Under the pieces are notes generated by a model. The model worked only from the letters and a program-made list of their open reading frames with translations. It had not been told where the DNA came from and did not search any database. A DNA stretch of 64,000 nt from Corythoichthys intestinalis (lineage: Eukaryota > Chordata > Actinopteri > Syngnathiformes > Syngnathidae), in the NCBI RefSeq assembly GCF_030265065.1, contig NC_080407.1:54539666-54603665 (forward strand), given 5' to 3'. Each line of letters begins with the position of its first letter. Positions within the stretch are counted from its first letter, which is position 1. Positions 22,016 through 32,498 of this stretch are shown piece after piece. Both the position numbers and the translations under genes were made by a program.

Positions 22016-23294
22016 CAGCAGTGCCGAGAACCAAAAGTGGTATTTGCCATGTGGCAAAATGGATTTTGGTTTGTTTGTTTTTCTGCCATTTAATATCAAT
22101 TCAAAATTTGAACATGCATATCTGTCACTGGCATAATCTGACTTGGGTGCCAGTTGAATGTCAATGCGCTGTAATGTAAAGTGTATGGTCAAAAATCGCA
22201 GCAACACATGTTTTTCTGCCATTTAATATGAATAGAAAATTTGGACGTGCATAGCCGTCAATGTCATAGCATGGCTCGGATGCCAGTTGAATGTCAGTGT
22301 GCTGTAATGGTAAGTGGATGGTCACAAATCAGAGCCACACTTGTTTTTCGACCATTTAAAATGAATGCAAATTTTGGGTGTGCATGGCCTGCAAACAAAT
22401 GCCATATAACCAAAAAAAGCCACATGGCAAAATCAATTTTGCCACATGGACAGAAAAATGCCACATGGCAAAATACATTTGGCCACATGGCTAAAAAAAT
22501 GCCACATGGCAAATTCAATTTTGCCACATCGACAGAAAAATGCCACATGGCAAAATACATTTTGCCACATGGCAAAAAAAATGCCACATGGCTAAAAAAT
22601 GCCACATGGAAAAATCAATTTTGCCAAATGGACAAAAACGCCACACGGCAAAATTCATTTTGCCACATGGCAAATTTGCCACATGGCAAAATCAATTTTG
22701 CCACAAGGCAAAAATAAAAATGCCACGGGACAAGGCAAAAAAAAAAAATCCACATGGCAAAATCAATTTTACCACATGGACAAAAATGCCACATGGCTAA
22801 AAAAAATGCCAAATGACAAAATCAATTTTGCCATTTGGAAAAAAAATGCAACTTAGCAGAGAAAAAAATGCCACATGGCAAAATCCATTTTGCCAAATGG
22901 CAAAAAAAAAATTCACATGGGCAACAAAATGCAACATGGCTGACAATATGCCACATGGAAAAATCAATTTTGCCACATGGCAAAATCCATTTTGCCAAAT
23001 GGCAAAAAAAAAATCACATGGGCAAAAAAATGCAACATGGCTGACAATATGCCACATGAAAAAATCAATTTTTCCACATGGCAAAATCAATTTTTCCACA
23101 TGGCAAAATTGCCACATGGCAAAATCAATTTTTCCACATGGCAAAATTGCCACATAGCAAAATAAATTTTGCCACAAGGCAAAAAAAATGCCACATGGCA
23201 AAGTACATTTGTCCACATGGCGAAGAAAAAATGCCACATGGCAAAATACATTTTGTCACATGGCAAATCCCACTTTTGGTTCTCGCTGTCTCTC
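22016..23294. mobile_element. Foldback element copy 1 (B end left, A end right)
   Basis: The left end is CAGCAGTGCCGAGAACC (type B) and the right end is GGTTCTCGCTGTCTCTC (complement of type A). The left arm is very short. A core of about 130-bp repeats (CCATTTAATATGAAT, TGCCAGTTGAATGTCA) runs to about 22400. The right arm, to about 23275, is an array of GCCACATGGCAAAAT(C)A palindromic units. No clear TSD: the left flank is an A-run and the right flank is CAAAAATC. No coding capacity. Confidence 0.75.
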
Positions 23295-23640
23295 CAAAAA
23301 TCATCAGATTCAGACCAGAACACTATGACCCGTTACCTGTCCAAAGAGCACGAGTGCCCTCTAGTGGAGAAAAAACATTGTTACCTCTGATTGTTTAGTC
23401 ATGTTTATTGTTGCGACGTCTCATTGGTGGAACTGAGACAGCCACTGTCTGGCAAAAATAAGGTCAATATGTAGTGTAAAGAGGAAAAATTTAACGGACC
23501 AAGTGTATCCCAAAGTAGCGGAGTAAGAGTAGTATTTCTTTTTCACAACTCTACTTGTGAAAAGTTCCTAGCCCCAAAGGAGCTAGGAACAACCCCCCAA
23601 AAAGTTTTTTTTTTTGGATGGATTTGTCAATGAAGTATGG
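23295..23640. other. Intergenic repeat remnant, no gene
   Basis: Sequence between the foldback element and the receptor stop codon. It contains GAGTAAGAGTAGTATTTC-type sequence, which appears to be the other half of the repeat interrupted by the MITE and the foldback element. Confidence 0.4.
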
Positions 23641-24738
23641 TTAGGTCAATAAGGGACTTTTGCCATGGCGGTGGACGTGGTCTTCTCCTTTTTCCATCAT
23701 CCTCAAAGGCAGCAGAGGGCCAGCGGCGGCAGTGGCGGCCGGCGGTGGGCAGCATCCCCCCTTGTCCTTGGTGAGGAAGTAGAGGAGGGCGTTGAGCCAC
23801 GCGTTGAAGGACGCCAAAGGCCGCGTGATTTTGTAGCACATGGACACGGTGGTGACGGTCTGGCACGGGACGCCTTTGCTCAGCTTGAGGAGCAAGAAGA
23901 CGGTCCTGGTCACGTGGAAGGGGAAGAAGCAGAGCGCGAAGAGCAGCGTGATGGTGACGATGGTCCGGATGGACTTGCGCCTGCGGCCGGCGTAAGGCGA
24001 GTCGGCGCCGGGGAAGACGGCCGCCTCCTCTCGTCTGCGATGGGAAGGCAAAGTCTTGAAGATGGTCCGCACCACATGCGAGTAGCACCAAGCGATGACG
24101 GAGAACGGGACGAAGAAGCCCAGCAGGTGCAGGACCACGCCGTACGGCACGTAGTCGGAGAACTCTCGGTCGATGGCGTCGTCCCAGCAGTTGTACGCTC
24201 CGCCGTTGACCGCGCGGGCCGTGCGGGCGAAGCGGAAGATGGGGCAGGTGAGCGCGAAGACCACCGCCCACACCAGGACGCAAGCGCACTTGACGGCTTT
24301 CTTGGTCTCCAGGGCGATGACCCGCATGGGGTGGCAGATGCCCAGGTAGCGGTGCACCGAGATGCACGTGAGGAAGAAGATGGAACCGTACAAGTTGAAG
24401 TAGAAGAGAAAGCGCACCAGGCGACACATGAAGTCGCCGAAGACCCAGCGGTCGCGCATGACGTAGCTGGCCACCAGGAAGGGTAGTGAGAGGCCGTACA
24501 TGAAGTCGGTGGAGGCCAGGTTGACCATGTAGATCAGCGAGGCGTTCCAGCGCTTGGTGCGCCGGAAGGAGCGGTACAGGACCACCGCGTTGAGGGACAG
24601 GCTGAAGACGAAGGTGAAGGAGTAGCAGATGGGTAGGAAGATGTACTTGTACGACTCGTCGATGCTGCAGAAGGCCACCGGGGCGCCGCCCGGGTGGCTG
24701 TCGTTGCCCAGGGGCGGAACTTCCGGCGAGGGCGTCAT
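23641..24738 (-). CDS. P2Y-type nucleotide receptor (rhodopsin-class GPCR)
   Basis: Seven-transmembrane receptor of the P2Y2/4/6 kind, which sense extracellular ATP, UTP or UDP at the plasma membrane and signal through G proteins. The single exon encodes 365 aa from the ATG at 24738 (context GCCATGA); a longer in-frame stretch upstream has no ATG. Features: NDS glycosylation site near residue 12; TM1 from about 34; LASTD in TM2; RWVFGD; Cys105 and Cys184 for the TM3-ECL2 bridge; Cys24 and Cys292 for the second P2Y bridge; HRY (129-131) in place of DRY, as in P2Y2/4; FPFHVTRT (272-279) with the H-x2-R nucleotide-binding pair; YKITRPLAS in TM7; NALLY replacing DPxxY. The tail is short and proline-rich. 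Which P2Y subtype it is cannot be settled without a tree. Confidence 0.88.
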   Translation of the reverse strand: MTPSPEVPPLGNDSHPGGAPVAFCSIDESYKYIFLPICYSFTFVFSLSLNAVVLYRSFRRTKRWNASLIYMVNLASTDFMYGLSLPFLVASYVMRDRWVFGDFMCRLVRFLFYFNLYGSIFFLTCISVHRYLGICHPMRVIALETKKAVKCACVLVWAVVFALTCPIFRFARTARAVNGGAYNCWDDAIDREFSDYVPYGVVLHLLGFFVPFSVIAWCYSHVVRTIFKTLPSHRRREEAAVFPGADSPYAGRRRKSIRTIVTITLLFALCFFPFHVTRTVFLLLKLSKGVPCQTVTTVSMCYKITRPLASFNAWLNALLYFLTKDKGGCCPPPAATAAAGPLLPLRMMEKGEDHVHRHGKSPLLT

Positions 24739-24829
24739 GGCGAAGGCGGGTGCCGCTTTGGAACCGTCCTCATCGAGCGCGTGGTTAGCGCTTAGCGTCC
24801 GGCCTGCCAAAATCGTGCAATTCTCTCAG

Positions 24830-24837
24830 TGACGTCA
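24830..24837. promoter_or_regulatory. CRE palindrome TGACGTCA upstream of the P2Y gene
   Basis: A perfect cAMP-response element lies 92 bp before the receptor ATG, followed by another CATCACG. It suits a promoter-proximal CREB/ATF site. Chance occurrence is possible for an 8-mer. Confidence 0.4.
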
Positions 24838-24999
24838 TCATCACGTTTCAGCGCCATTGAGGGTGATGGACGGCCGATCGGTTTGGTCCTATCACCGTCA
24901 AAGGCACCCTATCAGTTAATCATGGCGACAAATAAACACAAAAACAGCTATTTTCATCCTTCTGCTTATTGGACGTCTATGGAGGTCAGTGGCAGCCAA

Positions 25000-25225
25000 T
25001 GAGTTCATTTTAGCAGGGGTTAATTTGTGCCGGATCCTGCAGGAACAAGATCCGGTACCTCTTGATTTTGGGCCTCCCTGTGTTCCGGCACTTATTTGGG
25101 CAGATCCGGCACCTCTCGTGTATAGAAAATAATAATAATATAAAAACCCATTTTTAAAAATCATGTTTGTTGATTCTCTTGATGCCAATGTATGGACGTC
25201 CAAATTTCCCATTCATTTTCAATGG
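25000..25225. repeat. GATCCGGCACCTC-type interspersed repeat
   Basis: TTAATTTGTGCCGGATCCTG and CAGATCCGGCACCTC are repeated related phrases. A similar CGTTCCGGCACCTTATGATT lies at about 25981-26000 and a variant at about 26410. Probably ends of a non-autonomous element broken up by the later repeats. Extent uncertain. Confidence 0.35.
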
Positions 25226-25229
25226 CTTT

Positions 25230-25690
25230 GCCTTTGTTTAATACCATTGACGGCCATGTTTGTCGATTCTATTGATACCAATGTACTTGAATTCCATTGA
25301 CGCAAATGTAAGTCGATGCCGTTGACGGCCATGGACGGCCATGGACGTCCAAATTTCCCATTTGTTTTCAATGGCAAAAAAGGTAATGTCCCCAAATCAA
25401 CAGGAAATGACCAGATATCAATAGGACATGTCTCCTAAGTGTCCAGGAATGACCTGATTTGACTAGGACACGCCCCCCCCAAATGTCCCCAAGTGACCTG
25501 ATATGACCAGGAGACGCCCGCCAAATGATCTGATTTAAATAGGACACGCCCCCCAAATGTCCCCAAATGACCTGATATAACAAGGATATGTCCCCGAAAT
25601 GTCCCCAAACCAACCTGGGCGGGGCTAAGATCTGTATCTCCACAAACCAAAGCCACAGTCATTTCTCCAGAAATTGCAGTTTCTAGTTTA
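25230..25690 (-). repeat. Composite repeat, copy 1 (reverse orientation)
   Basis: Read on the reverse strand it begins CTAGAAACTGCAATTTCTGG and GATACAGATCTTAGCCCCGC. It continues as about 44-bp units of GGTCATTTGGGGACATTT and GGGGGGCGTGTCCT, and ends in GGACGTCCATGGCCGTCAA units. Two more copies lie at 59935-61400 and 62520-62910 with the same order of parts. Confidence 0.75.
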
Positions 25691-25999
25691 TTATAATCTA
25701 ATTTCTTTAAAATATATTTTACAAGAAACTAATTGTTGACCGTGTACTTTAAGTCCCACCTGTGGTTATGTGGACAATTGCCTGTGCTGTGCAGAGTATG
25801 GCCAAAATAATTGTAAATTGTTGTCATAACATTTATACCATGGATATTATCTGAAATTGAGGCTTGTAAGTCCCACAGCATGGCAAATGGGCATTTACGT
25901 GTTGTTTTCAGCACCATTTTCTGAGAATGTTCCGGGATCTGTGCCCGTCTCGTCATCCCTGCGCTGTCATATGCACTTTGCGTTCCGGCACCTTATGAT

Positions 26000-26880
26000 T
26001 TACAAATTAAGCAGTGCATTTTAGGGTTTTTCGTAATTTCCTGTTAATTTTGGCTTACTGGGGCATTTCACGTCATTTCCTGTTGATTTTCGGTCACTTA
26101 CTGTTGATTTTGGGGCATTTACAAGTCACTTCTTGTTAATTTTTTCAGTTGATTTTGGATTAACGGGGCATTTACCGTCATTTCCTGTGTATTTCCGGTC
26201 ACTTCCTTTTCCTTTTGGGGCGTTTACTATCAGTTCCTGTTGATTTTTGGTTACTGGAAAGGAAGTGACTCAAGTACCTCAAAATGACTCCAAATTAACA
26301 GGAAGTAACCTGTAAATGCCCACAAATGACTGGCCGTGAATGCTCTGCTTTCTGCGTATGTTCCGGGACCTGTGCCCGTCTCATCTTCCCTGCGCTGTAA
26401 TATGTACTTTGCGTTCCAGCACTTACCATTTAAGCAGTGCATTTTAGGGTTTTTCACGTCATTTCCTGTTGATTTTCAGTCACTTCCTGTTGATTTTGGG
26501 CCATTTACGGGTCATTTCCTGTTGTTTTCCAGGCACTTCCCTTTCCTTTTGGGGTATTTACGGGTAATTTCCTGTTAATTTTGGATTACTGGGGCATTTC
26601 AGGTCACTCCCTGTTGATTTTCAGTCACTTCCTGTTGATTTTGAGGCATTTACGGGTCACTTCCTGTTGATTTTGGGACATTTACAGGTGACATAATTTT
26701 GATTTTGGTTTACTGGGGCATTTCCCGTCATTTCTTGTTGATTTTCGGTCACTTCCTTTTCCTTTTAGGGCATTTACGGGTCAGTTCCTGTTGATTTTTG
26801 GTTACTGAAAAGGAAGTACATCCACAAAGTGACTCCAAATCAACGGGAAGTAACCCGTAAATGCCCACAAAAGACTGGCC
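26000..26880. repeat. Tandem array of CACTTCCTGTTGATTTTGGG units
   Basis: Irregular tandem repeats of about 25-50 bp built from CACTTCCTGTTGATTTT, GGGGCATTTACGGGTCATTT and TTACTGGGGCATTTCA. The complement runs at about 26265-26335 and 26815-26880. The same unit recurs at 29230-29560 and 35560-36470. No gene. Confidence 0.8.
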
Positions 26881-27668
26881 GCGAATGCCAATGACGCCGC
26901 TGGATGTCCAATCCAGTCAAAATGAACTGGATGTCTGACACCACCAATGAGCTAAAACACACTATTCTGATGGATGATTTCGGTAGCGATTCCTGAGTGT
27001 GATAATATAAGTAATAACATTTTAAAGCAAGTCTGGTTGTTTTTTTCGGGCCCATCGCTAGTCCTTTCCAGCGACCACCCCCCCCCCTCCTCGGTTTCCG
27101 CTGCTGACCGAGCTCTTTGCACAGCGCCTTTCACCTCCTGTCATCTGTCCCGATGGGTGTTTGCCTTCCTGTGTACGAGGGCACGCGGCTGCTGATTCAG
27201 TCTCCTCTCAGGCCATTAACTCAGCAATAAGTAACCACGCTTGCCCGGCGCATCTTTCCCAGAAAAGAACATGCCGTGACCTCTGACATCTGCCTTCTCT
27301 TAAAACTTGAATTAAGAGCGTATTTATCAGCGAAAAACCATCCCATGAATAAAACTTATACAGCTGTTAGCGCTCCTGTCCGATGTTTGTTTTTTAGGGG
27401 GCTCATAAATACCTGCATCACTGCAGCGCCACTCCATATGGCTGGGCTCCTGACACGGCAAGAATCATCCGGAAAATCATCCCGGAGTCGGCAAAGGACA
27501 AAAAGGACACACCAGAGTTGGCCAGCCGGCAAGGAACGGACAACTTCTTGGTCTTCTTCTCAGGTTGCCAAGACGACGCGGCCCCTCCTTCATCCACTTG
27601 ACCACCTGCGAGGGCAAGAGAGAGAGAGAGAGCTCGACCTCCCTCTCGGATCGTTTTGCCAGAAAAAT
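26881..27668. other. Intergenic, non-repeat stretch with no gene called
   Basis: Mixed-composition sequence with a C-run at about 27080 and AG-run at 27610-27640. An open frame at 27276-27854 runs into the foldback element and shows no recognisable domain. It could hold regulatory DNA; I see nothing that decides. Confidence 0.4.
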
Positions 27669-28944
27669 GAGAGACAGCGAGAAACAAAAGTGGTATTTGC
27701 CATGTGGCAAAATGGATTTTGCTATGTGGCATTTTTTTGCCATGTGGCAAAATTGATTTTGCCATGTGACATTTTTTGCCATGTGGCAAAATGGATTTTG
27801 CCATGTGGCTTTTTTTTTCTATGTGGCATTCTTTTTGCCATGTGGCAAAATTGATTTTGCTATGTAACATTTTTTTGACATGTGGCAAAATGGATTTTGC
27901 TATGTGGCATTTTTTTGCCATGTGGCATTTTTTTTGGCATTGTGGCAAAATAGATTTTGCTATGTGGCATTTTTTTTTTTTGCCATGTGCCATTTTTTTT
28001 TGCATTGTGACATTTTTTTGCTATGTGGCATTTTTTTTCTCCATGTGCCATTTTTTTTTTTGCATTGTGACATTTTTTTGCTATGTGGCATTTTTTTGCC
28101 ATGTGCCATTTTTTTTTTCCATGTGGCAAAATGGATTTTACCATGTGGCATTTTTTCACTACAGTATGTGGCATTTTTTTTGCCATGTGGCAAAATTGAT
28201 TTTGCCATGTAACATTTTTTTGCAATGTGGCATATTTTTTGCCATGTGGCAAAATGGATTTTGCCATGTGGCTTTTTTTGCCATGTTGCAAAATGGATTT
28301 TGCCATGCGGCATTTATTTGCCATGTGGCATATTTTTGTCATGTTACATTTTTTTGCCATGTGGCAAAATGTATTTTGCCATGTGACATTTTTTTGCCAT
28401 GTGGCAAAATGTATTTTCACATGTGGCATTTTTTATTGGTTTGTTGCAAAATTGATTTTGGTTTGTGGTAGTTTTTTGGGTTATATGGCATTTTTGCAAG
28501 CCAAGCATATCCATGCCGTTGACGGCTATGCACGTCCAAATTTTCCATTCATATTAAATGGCAGAAAAACTTGTGTGGTTGTGATTTTTTACTATACACT
28601 TTCCATTAGAGCGCATTGACATTCAATTGGCACCCAAGTAAGGCTATGGCATTGACGGCGATGCACGTCCAAATTTTCAATTCATATTAAATGGCAGAAA
28701 AAACGTGTGGCTGGAATTTTTAAAAAATCCACTTCACATTACAGCGCATTCATTTTGCCACATACAAAAAAAAAAAAGTCACACGTCAAAATACATTTTG
28801 CCTCATGACAAAAAAATGCCACATACCAAAATCCATTTTGCCACATTGCAAAAAAAAAAAATGCCACATGGCAAAACCAAATGCCACAAGGCAAAAGCCA
28901 TTTTGCCACATGGCAAATACCACTTTTAGTTCTCGGCCCCACTC
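27669..28944. mobile_element. Foldback element copy 2 (A end left, B end right), perfect TSD
   Basis: 1276 bp, flanked by the perfect 8-bp duplication AGAAAAAT (27661-27668 and 28945-28952). The left end GAGAGACAGCGAGAA(A)C is type A. The right end reads TTCTCGGCCCCACTC, type B. The left arm (to about 28480) is a palindromic TTTTGCCATGTGGCAAAA array in one orientation. The core (about 28500-28740) holds two units of about 134 bp starting TTGACGGCTATGCACGTCC. The right arm (28750-28920) is the array in the opposite orientation. No coding capacity. Confidence 0.85.
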
Positions 28945-29229
28945 AGAAAAATTGAAAAAGGATTTGACGCCACATGCCGATTTCAAAGGAGTTTAATAAC
29001 TTGTAAACATATATAAACAATTGAAACTTTCTCACATTTTCTCGCATGGTTAAAACTGTGGGTACCTCACGATAACGATCAATACATGGGTCAGGATATC
29101 ATTCAACAAAACAACAAATAAACAGAAAAATAAGTCCTTTTCATTAGTCTGCTGTGAACGGAATTGACTAGAAGACGTCAAATTCCCTTGAAATGAACAA
29201 ATTGGACGTCAATGGCTGTCAATGGCAAC

Positions 29230-29560
29230 TGAAGTTTATTTTGGCTGCATTTCAGGTCATTTGCAGATGTTTTTCAGTCACTTCCTGTTAATTTTGGGGC
29301 GCTTCTTGGTCACTTCCTGTTCTGTAAGTGGCCCAAAAATGTTCATTTTGGCTCATTTCTGGGTCACTTCCTGTTGATTTTGGGTAACAGAACAGAAAGT
29401 GAGCCAGAAATGCTCCAGAAATCAACATTTCTGCTCCAAAAATCAACATTTCTGGGTCACTTCCCGTTCTGTAACACAAAATCAACAGGAAGTGGCCCAG
29501 AAATGACCCAGAAATCAAAATTTCCGGATCATTTACTGTTGATTGCGACCCATTAATGCC
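29230..29560. repeat. Short array of CACTTCCTGTT / AACAGGAAGTG units
   Basis: CACTTCCTGTTGATTTTGGG units in both orientations, some diverged to GGGTCACTTCCTGTTCTGTAA. Same family as 26000-26880 and 35560-36470. Confidence 0.7.
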
Positions 29561-29659
29561 ACTTCCTGCGCCAAAATGTCGTGACGGGAAATCAAAAGCA
29601 AATTATCTGAAATGATGAAATGATTTAGGAGTAAACACTCACTTCTGAAATCCAAATGG

Positions 29660-31125
29660 GAGAGACAGCGAGAACCAAAAGTGGTATTTGCCATGTGGCA
29701 AAACGGATTTTGCCATTTGGCATTTTTTTGCCATGTGGAATTTTTTTTGCCATGTGGCAAAATGTATTTTGACATGTGGAATTTTTTATTGGTATGTGGC
29801 AAAATGAATTTTGGTTTGTGGCAGTTTTTTGGGGTATATGGCATTTTTGTAAGCCATGCATGTCCATGCCATTGACGGCTATGCACGTCCGAATTTTCCA
29901 TTCATTTTAAATGGCAGAAAAACGAGTGGCTGTAATTTTTTACTGTACACTTACCACTAAAGCGCATTGAAATTCAACTGGCACCCAATTAAGGCTATGC
30001 CATTGACGGCTATGCACGTCCAAATTTTTCCTTCATATTAAATGTAAAAAAAAAAACGTGTGGCTGTGATTTTTTACTATTCACTTAAGATTAGCGCGCA
30101 TTGACATTCAATTGGCACCCAAGTCATGCTATGCCATTGACGGCTGTGCAAGTCCAAATTTTCCATTCATATGAAATGGCAGAGAACACGTGTGGTTGTG
30201 ATTTACATTACAGCGCATCCACTTTGCCACATACCAAAAAAAAAAAAGCCACATGTCAAAATACATTTTGCCTCATGGCAAAAAAATGCCACCTGGCTAA
30301 AAAAAATCCCACATGGCAAAATCAATTTTGCCAAATGGCATAAAAAATGCCACATGGCATCAATTTTGCCACAAGGCAAAATCAATTTTGGCACATGGCA
30401 AAATCCATTTTGCCACATGGCAAAAAAAAATGCCACATGGCAAAAAAATGCCACATGGCATCAATTTTGGCACATGGCAAAAAAATTGCCACATACCAAA
30501 AAAAAAAAGCCACATGTCAAAATACATTTTGCCTCATGGCAAAAAAATGCCACCTGGCTAAAAAAAATCCCACATGGCAAAATCAATTTTGCCAAATGGC
30601 ATAAAAAAATGCCACATGGCATCAATTTTGCCACAAGGCAAAATCAATTTTGGCACATGGCAAAATCCATTTTGCCACATGGAAAAAAAAATGCCACATG
30701 GCAAAAAAATGCCACATGGCATCAATTTTGGCACATGGCAAAAAAATTGCCGCATGCCAAAATCAATTTTACCACATGGCAAAATCAGTTTTGCCACATG
30801 GCAAAAAAAAAAAAAGCCACATGGCAAAAAAATGCCACATGTCAAAGTCAATTTTGCCACATGGCAAAAAAAGCCACATGGCAAAATCAATTTTACCACA
30901 TGGCAAATTCAATTTTACCACATGGCATCAATTTTGCCACATGGCAAAAGAAATTGCCGCATGCCAAAATCAATTTTGCCACATAGCAAAAAAAAAAAGC
31001 CACGTGGCAAAAAAATAAATAATGCCACATGGCAAAATCCATTTTGCCACATGGCAAAAAAATGCCACATAGCAAAATCTATTTTGCCACATGTCAAATA
31101 CCACTTTTCATTCTCGGCCCTGCTG
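29660..31125. mobile_element. Foldback element copy 3 (A end left, B end right), perfect TSD
   Basis: 1466 bp, flanked by the perfect 8-bp duplication CCAAATGG (29652-29659 and 31126-31133). The left end is GAGAGACAGCGAGAACC; the right end is TTCTCGGCCCTGCTG. The left arm (about 29690-29860) is a short palindromic array. The core (about 29860-30225) has three units of about 134 bp (TTGACGGCTATGCACGTCC). The right arm (about 30225-31100) is a long array in the opposite orientation; within it about 250 bp is itself duplicated (30230-30475 and 30485-30735). Confidence 0.88.
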
Positions 31126-31283
31126 CCAAATGGATTGAATGTCTATTAGGGCAGTAAAAGAGATGAATCAATGATGTAGAAAATTCCCTTTTTTTAGTGT
31201 TAGAAAGTCACATTTGGCACCACGACATCAGTCCCGTTCTTCTCGGCTCGGTCCGTTTCCGGATGTTCTTACTGCTTCCGTCC

Positions 31284-32448
31284 TCAGCCGTGAGCGCCCG
31301 GTGGGCTTCCCAAGGAGGTGAGGTCCTGCAGCTCCAGCAACATGGCGTCCTGCTCCGTCCTCAGCTGGTCGCGCAGTTGCAGTCGAGCCACCAGATCCGA
31401 GCTAAGCTCTGAAGCCGCACCAAAGTCAAAATCAAAAGTCCGAATCCTTCTCCTCCGTTCGTCATCGCGGACGTACCTTGTACGCTTTGAGCGAGGAAAG
31501 AACGTTGAGCGCGGAGCTCCCCGAGGCTCAGCTTGTGAACGTCGCCACGGTCCAAGAGTCCGTGGACCGGCGGGTCGGCAGGGGACGGATTCTGCGAGCG
31601 TGAAAAGAGCACCAAAAAAAGGTGAAAAAAAATAATTACAAATAAATAAATAAATAAATTTTAAAAAATAAAAACATGACAAAATATTTTTAAAAACTAA
31701 AAAAATACATATGAATACATAAAAAACAATAAGAGTTAAAAATATATACATCTAAATATTAAAATATAAAATTTAAAAATGAATTTAATAAAGAAATTCA
31801 AAATAAAATTATTTAAAAATAAAAAGACCAATTGTTTATCACTAAAATGAAAAATAATTACAAAAAATAAATAAAAATGTATTTTAAAAATAAAAAATGC
31901 CCAAAAATATTTTTAAAAACATAAAATATGAATACATAAAAACATTAAGAAAATATATGTACATCTAAATATTAAAATTTAAAAAAAAAAACATTTAATT
32001 TTTTTAAATTTAAAAATAAAAAGATTATTTAAGATTGTTTAAAAAATTGTTTAAAACTAAAACAATAAATAAGAGAAATACATTTAAAAAATAAATTATA
32101 AAAATGTATATACTGTACATGAAAATATAAAAATGAAAAAAACAAACATGAATTTAATAAAACAATTGAAAAAAAAAAATAACAAAAAATCATTTTGTTT
32201 TAAATTAAAATATAAATGAAAAAATAAAACACAAAAAATACCCAAAAAATAGAAAATATAAATATATTAAGATATAAAACAAAAATCTTCCATTAAAAAA
32301 TGTAAATAGAAATTAAGAACAAAAATAAATTCAAAATTTATATACATATATCAAACATTAAAATAAAAAATAATTTTAAAATGTTTATATATTTATATAT
32401 ATATATATACATGAAATAAAAATAATAAAAACAAAAAACACGCGTGTG

Positions 32449-32498
<50 letters not shown>

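Noticed and set aside
22016-23294. 8-bp TSD for foldback copy 1
   Set aside because: The left flank is an A-run and the right flank CAAAAATC; a match would be only by low complexity.
22241-23398. Possible CRISPR-like array of short palindromic repeats
   Set aside because: Vertebrate DNA, no unique spacers of constant length, spacers are variants of the same AT-rich words, no cas genes.
23665-24486. 273-codon frame on the plus strand
   Set aside because: Antisense shadow of the GC-rich P2Y receptor; low-complexity charged composition and no family resemblance.
24739-24810. Longer N-terminus of the P2Y receptor
   Set aside because: The extra 24 codons begin at TTG, not ATG; the ATG at 24738 has a good context and gives a normal P2Y N-terminus.
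27276-27854. 192-codon open frame
   Set aside because: Its 3' half is foldback element; the 5' half shows no domain or splice-consistent structure.
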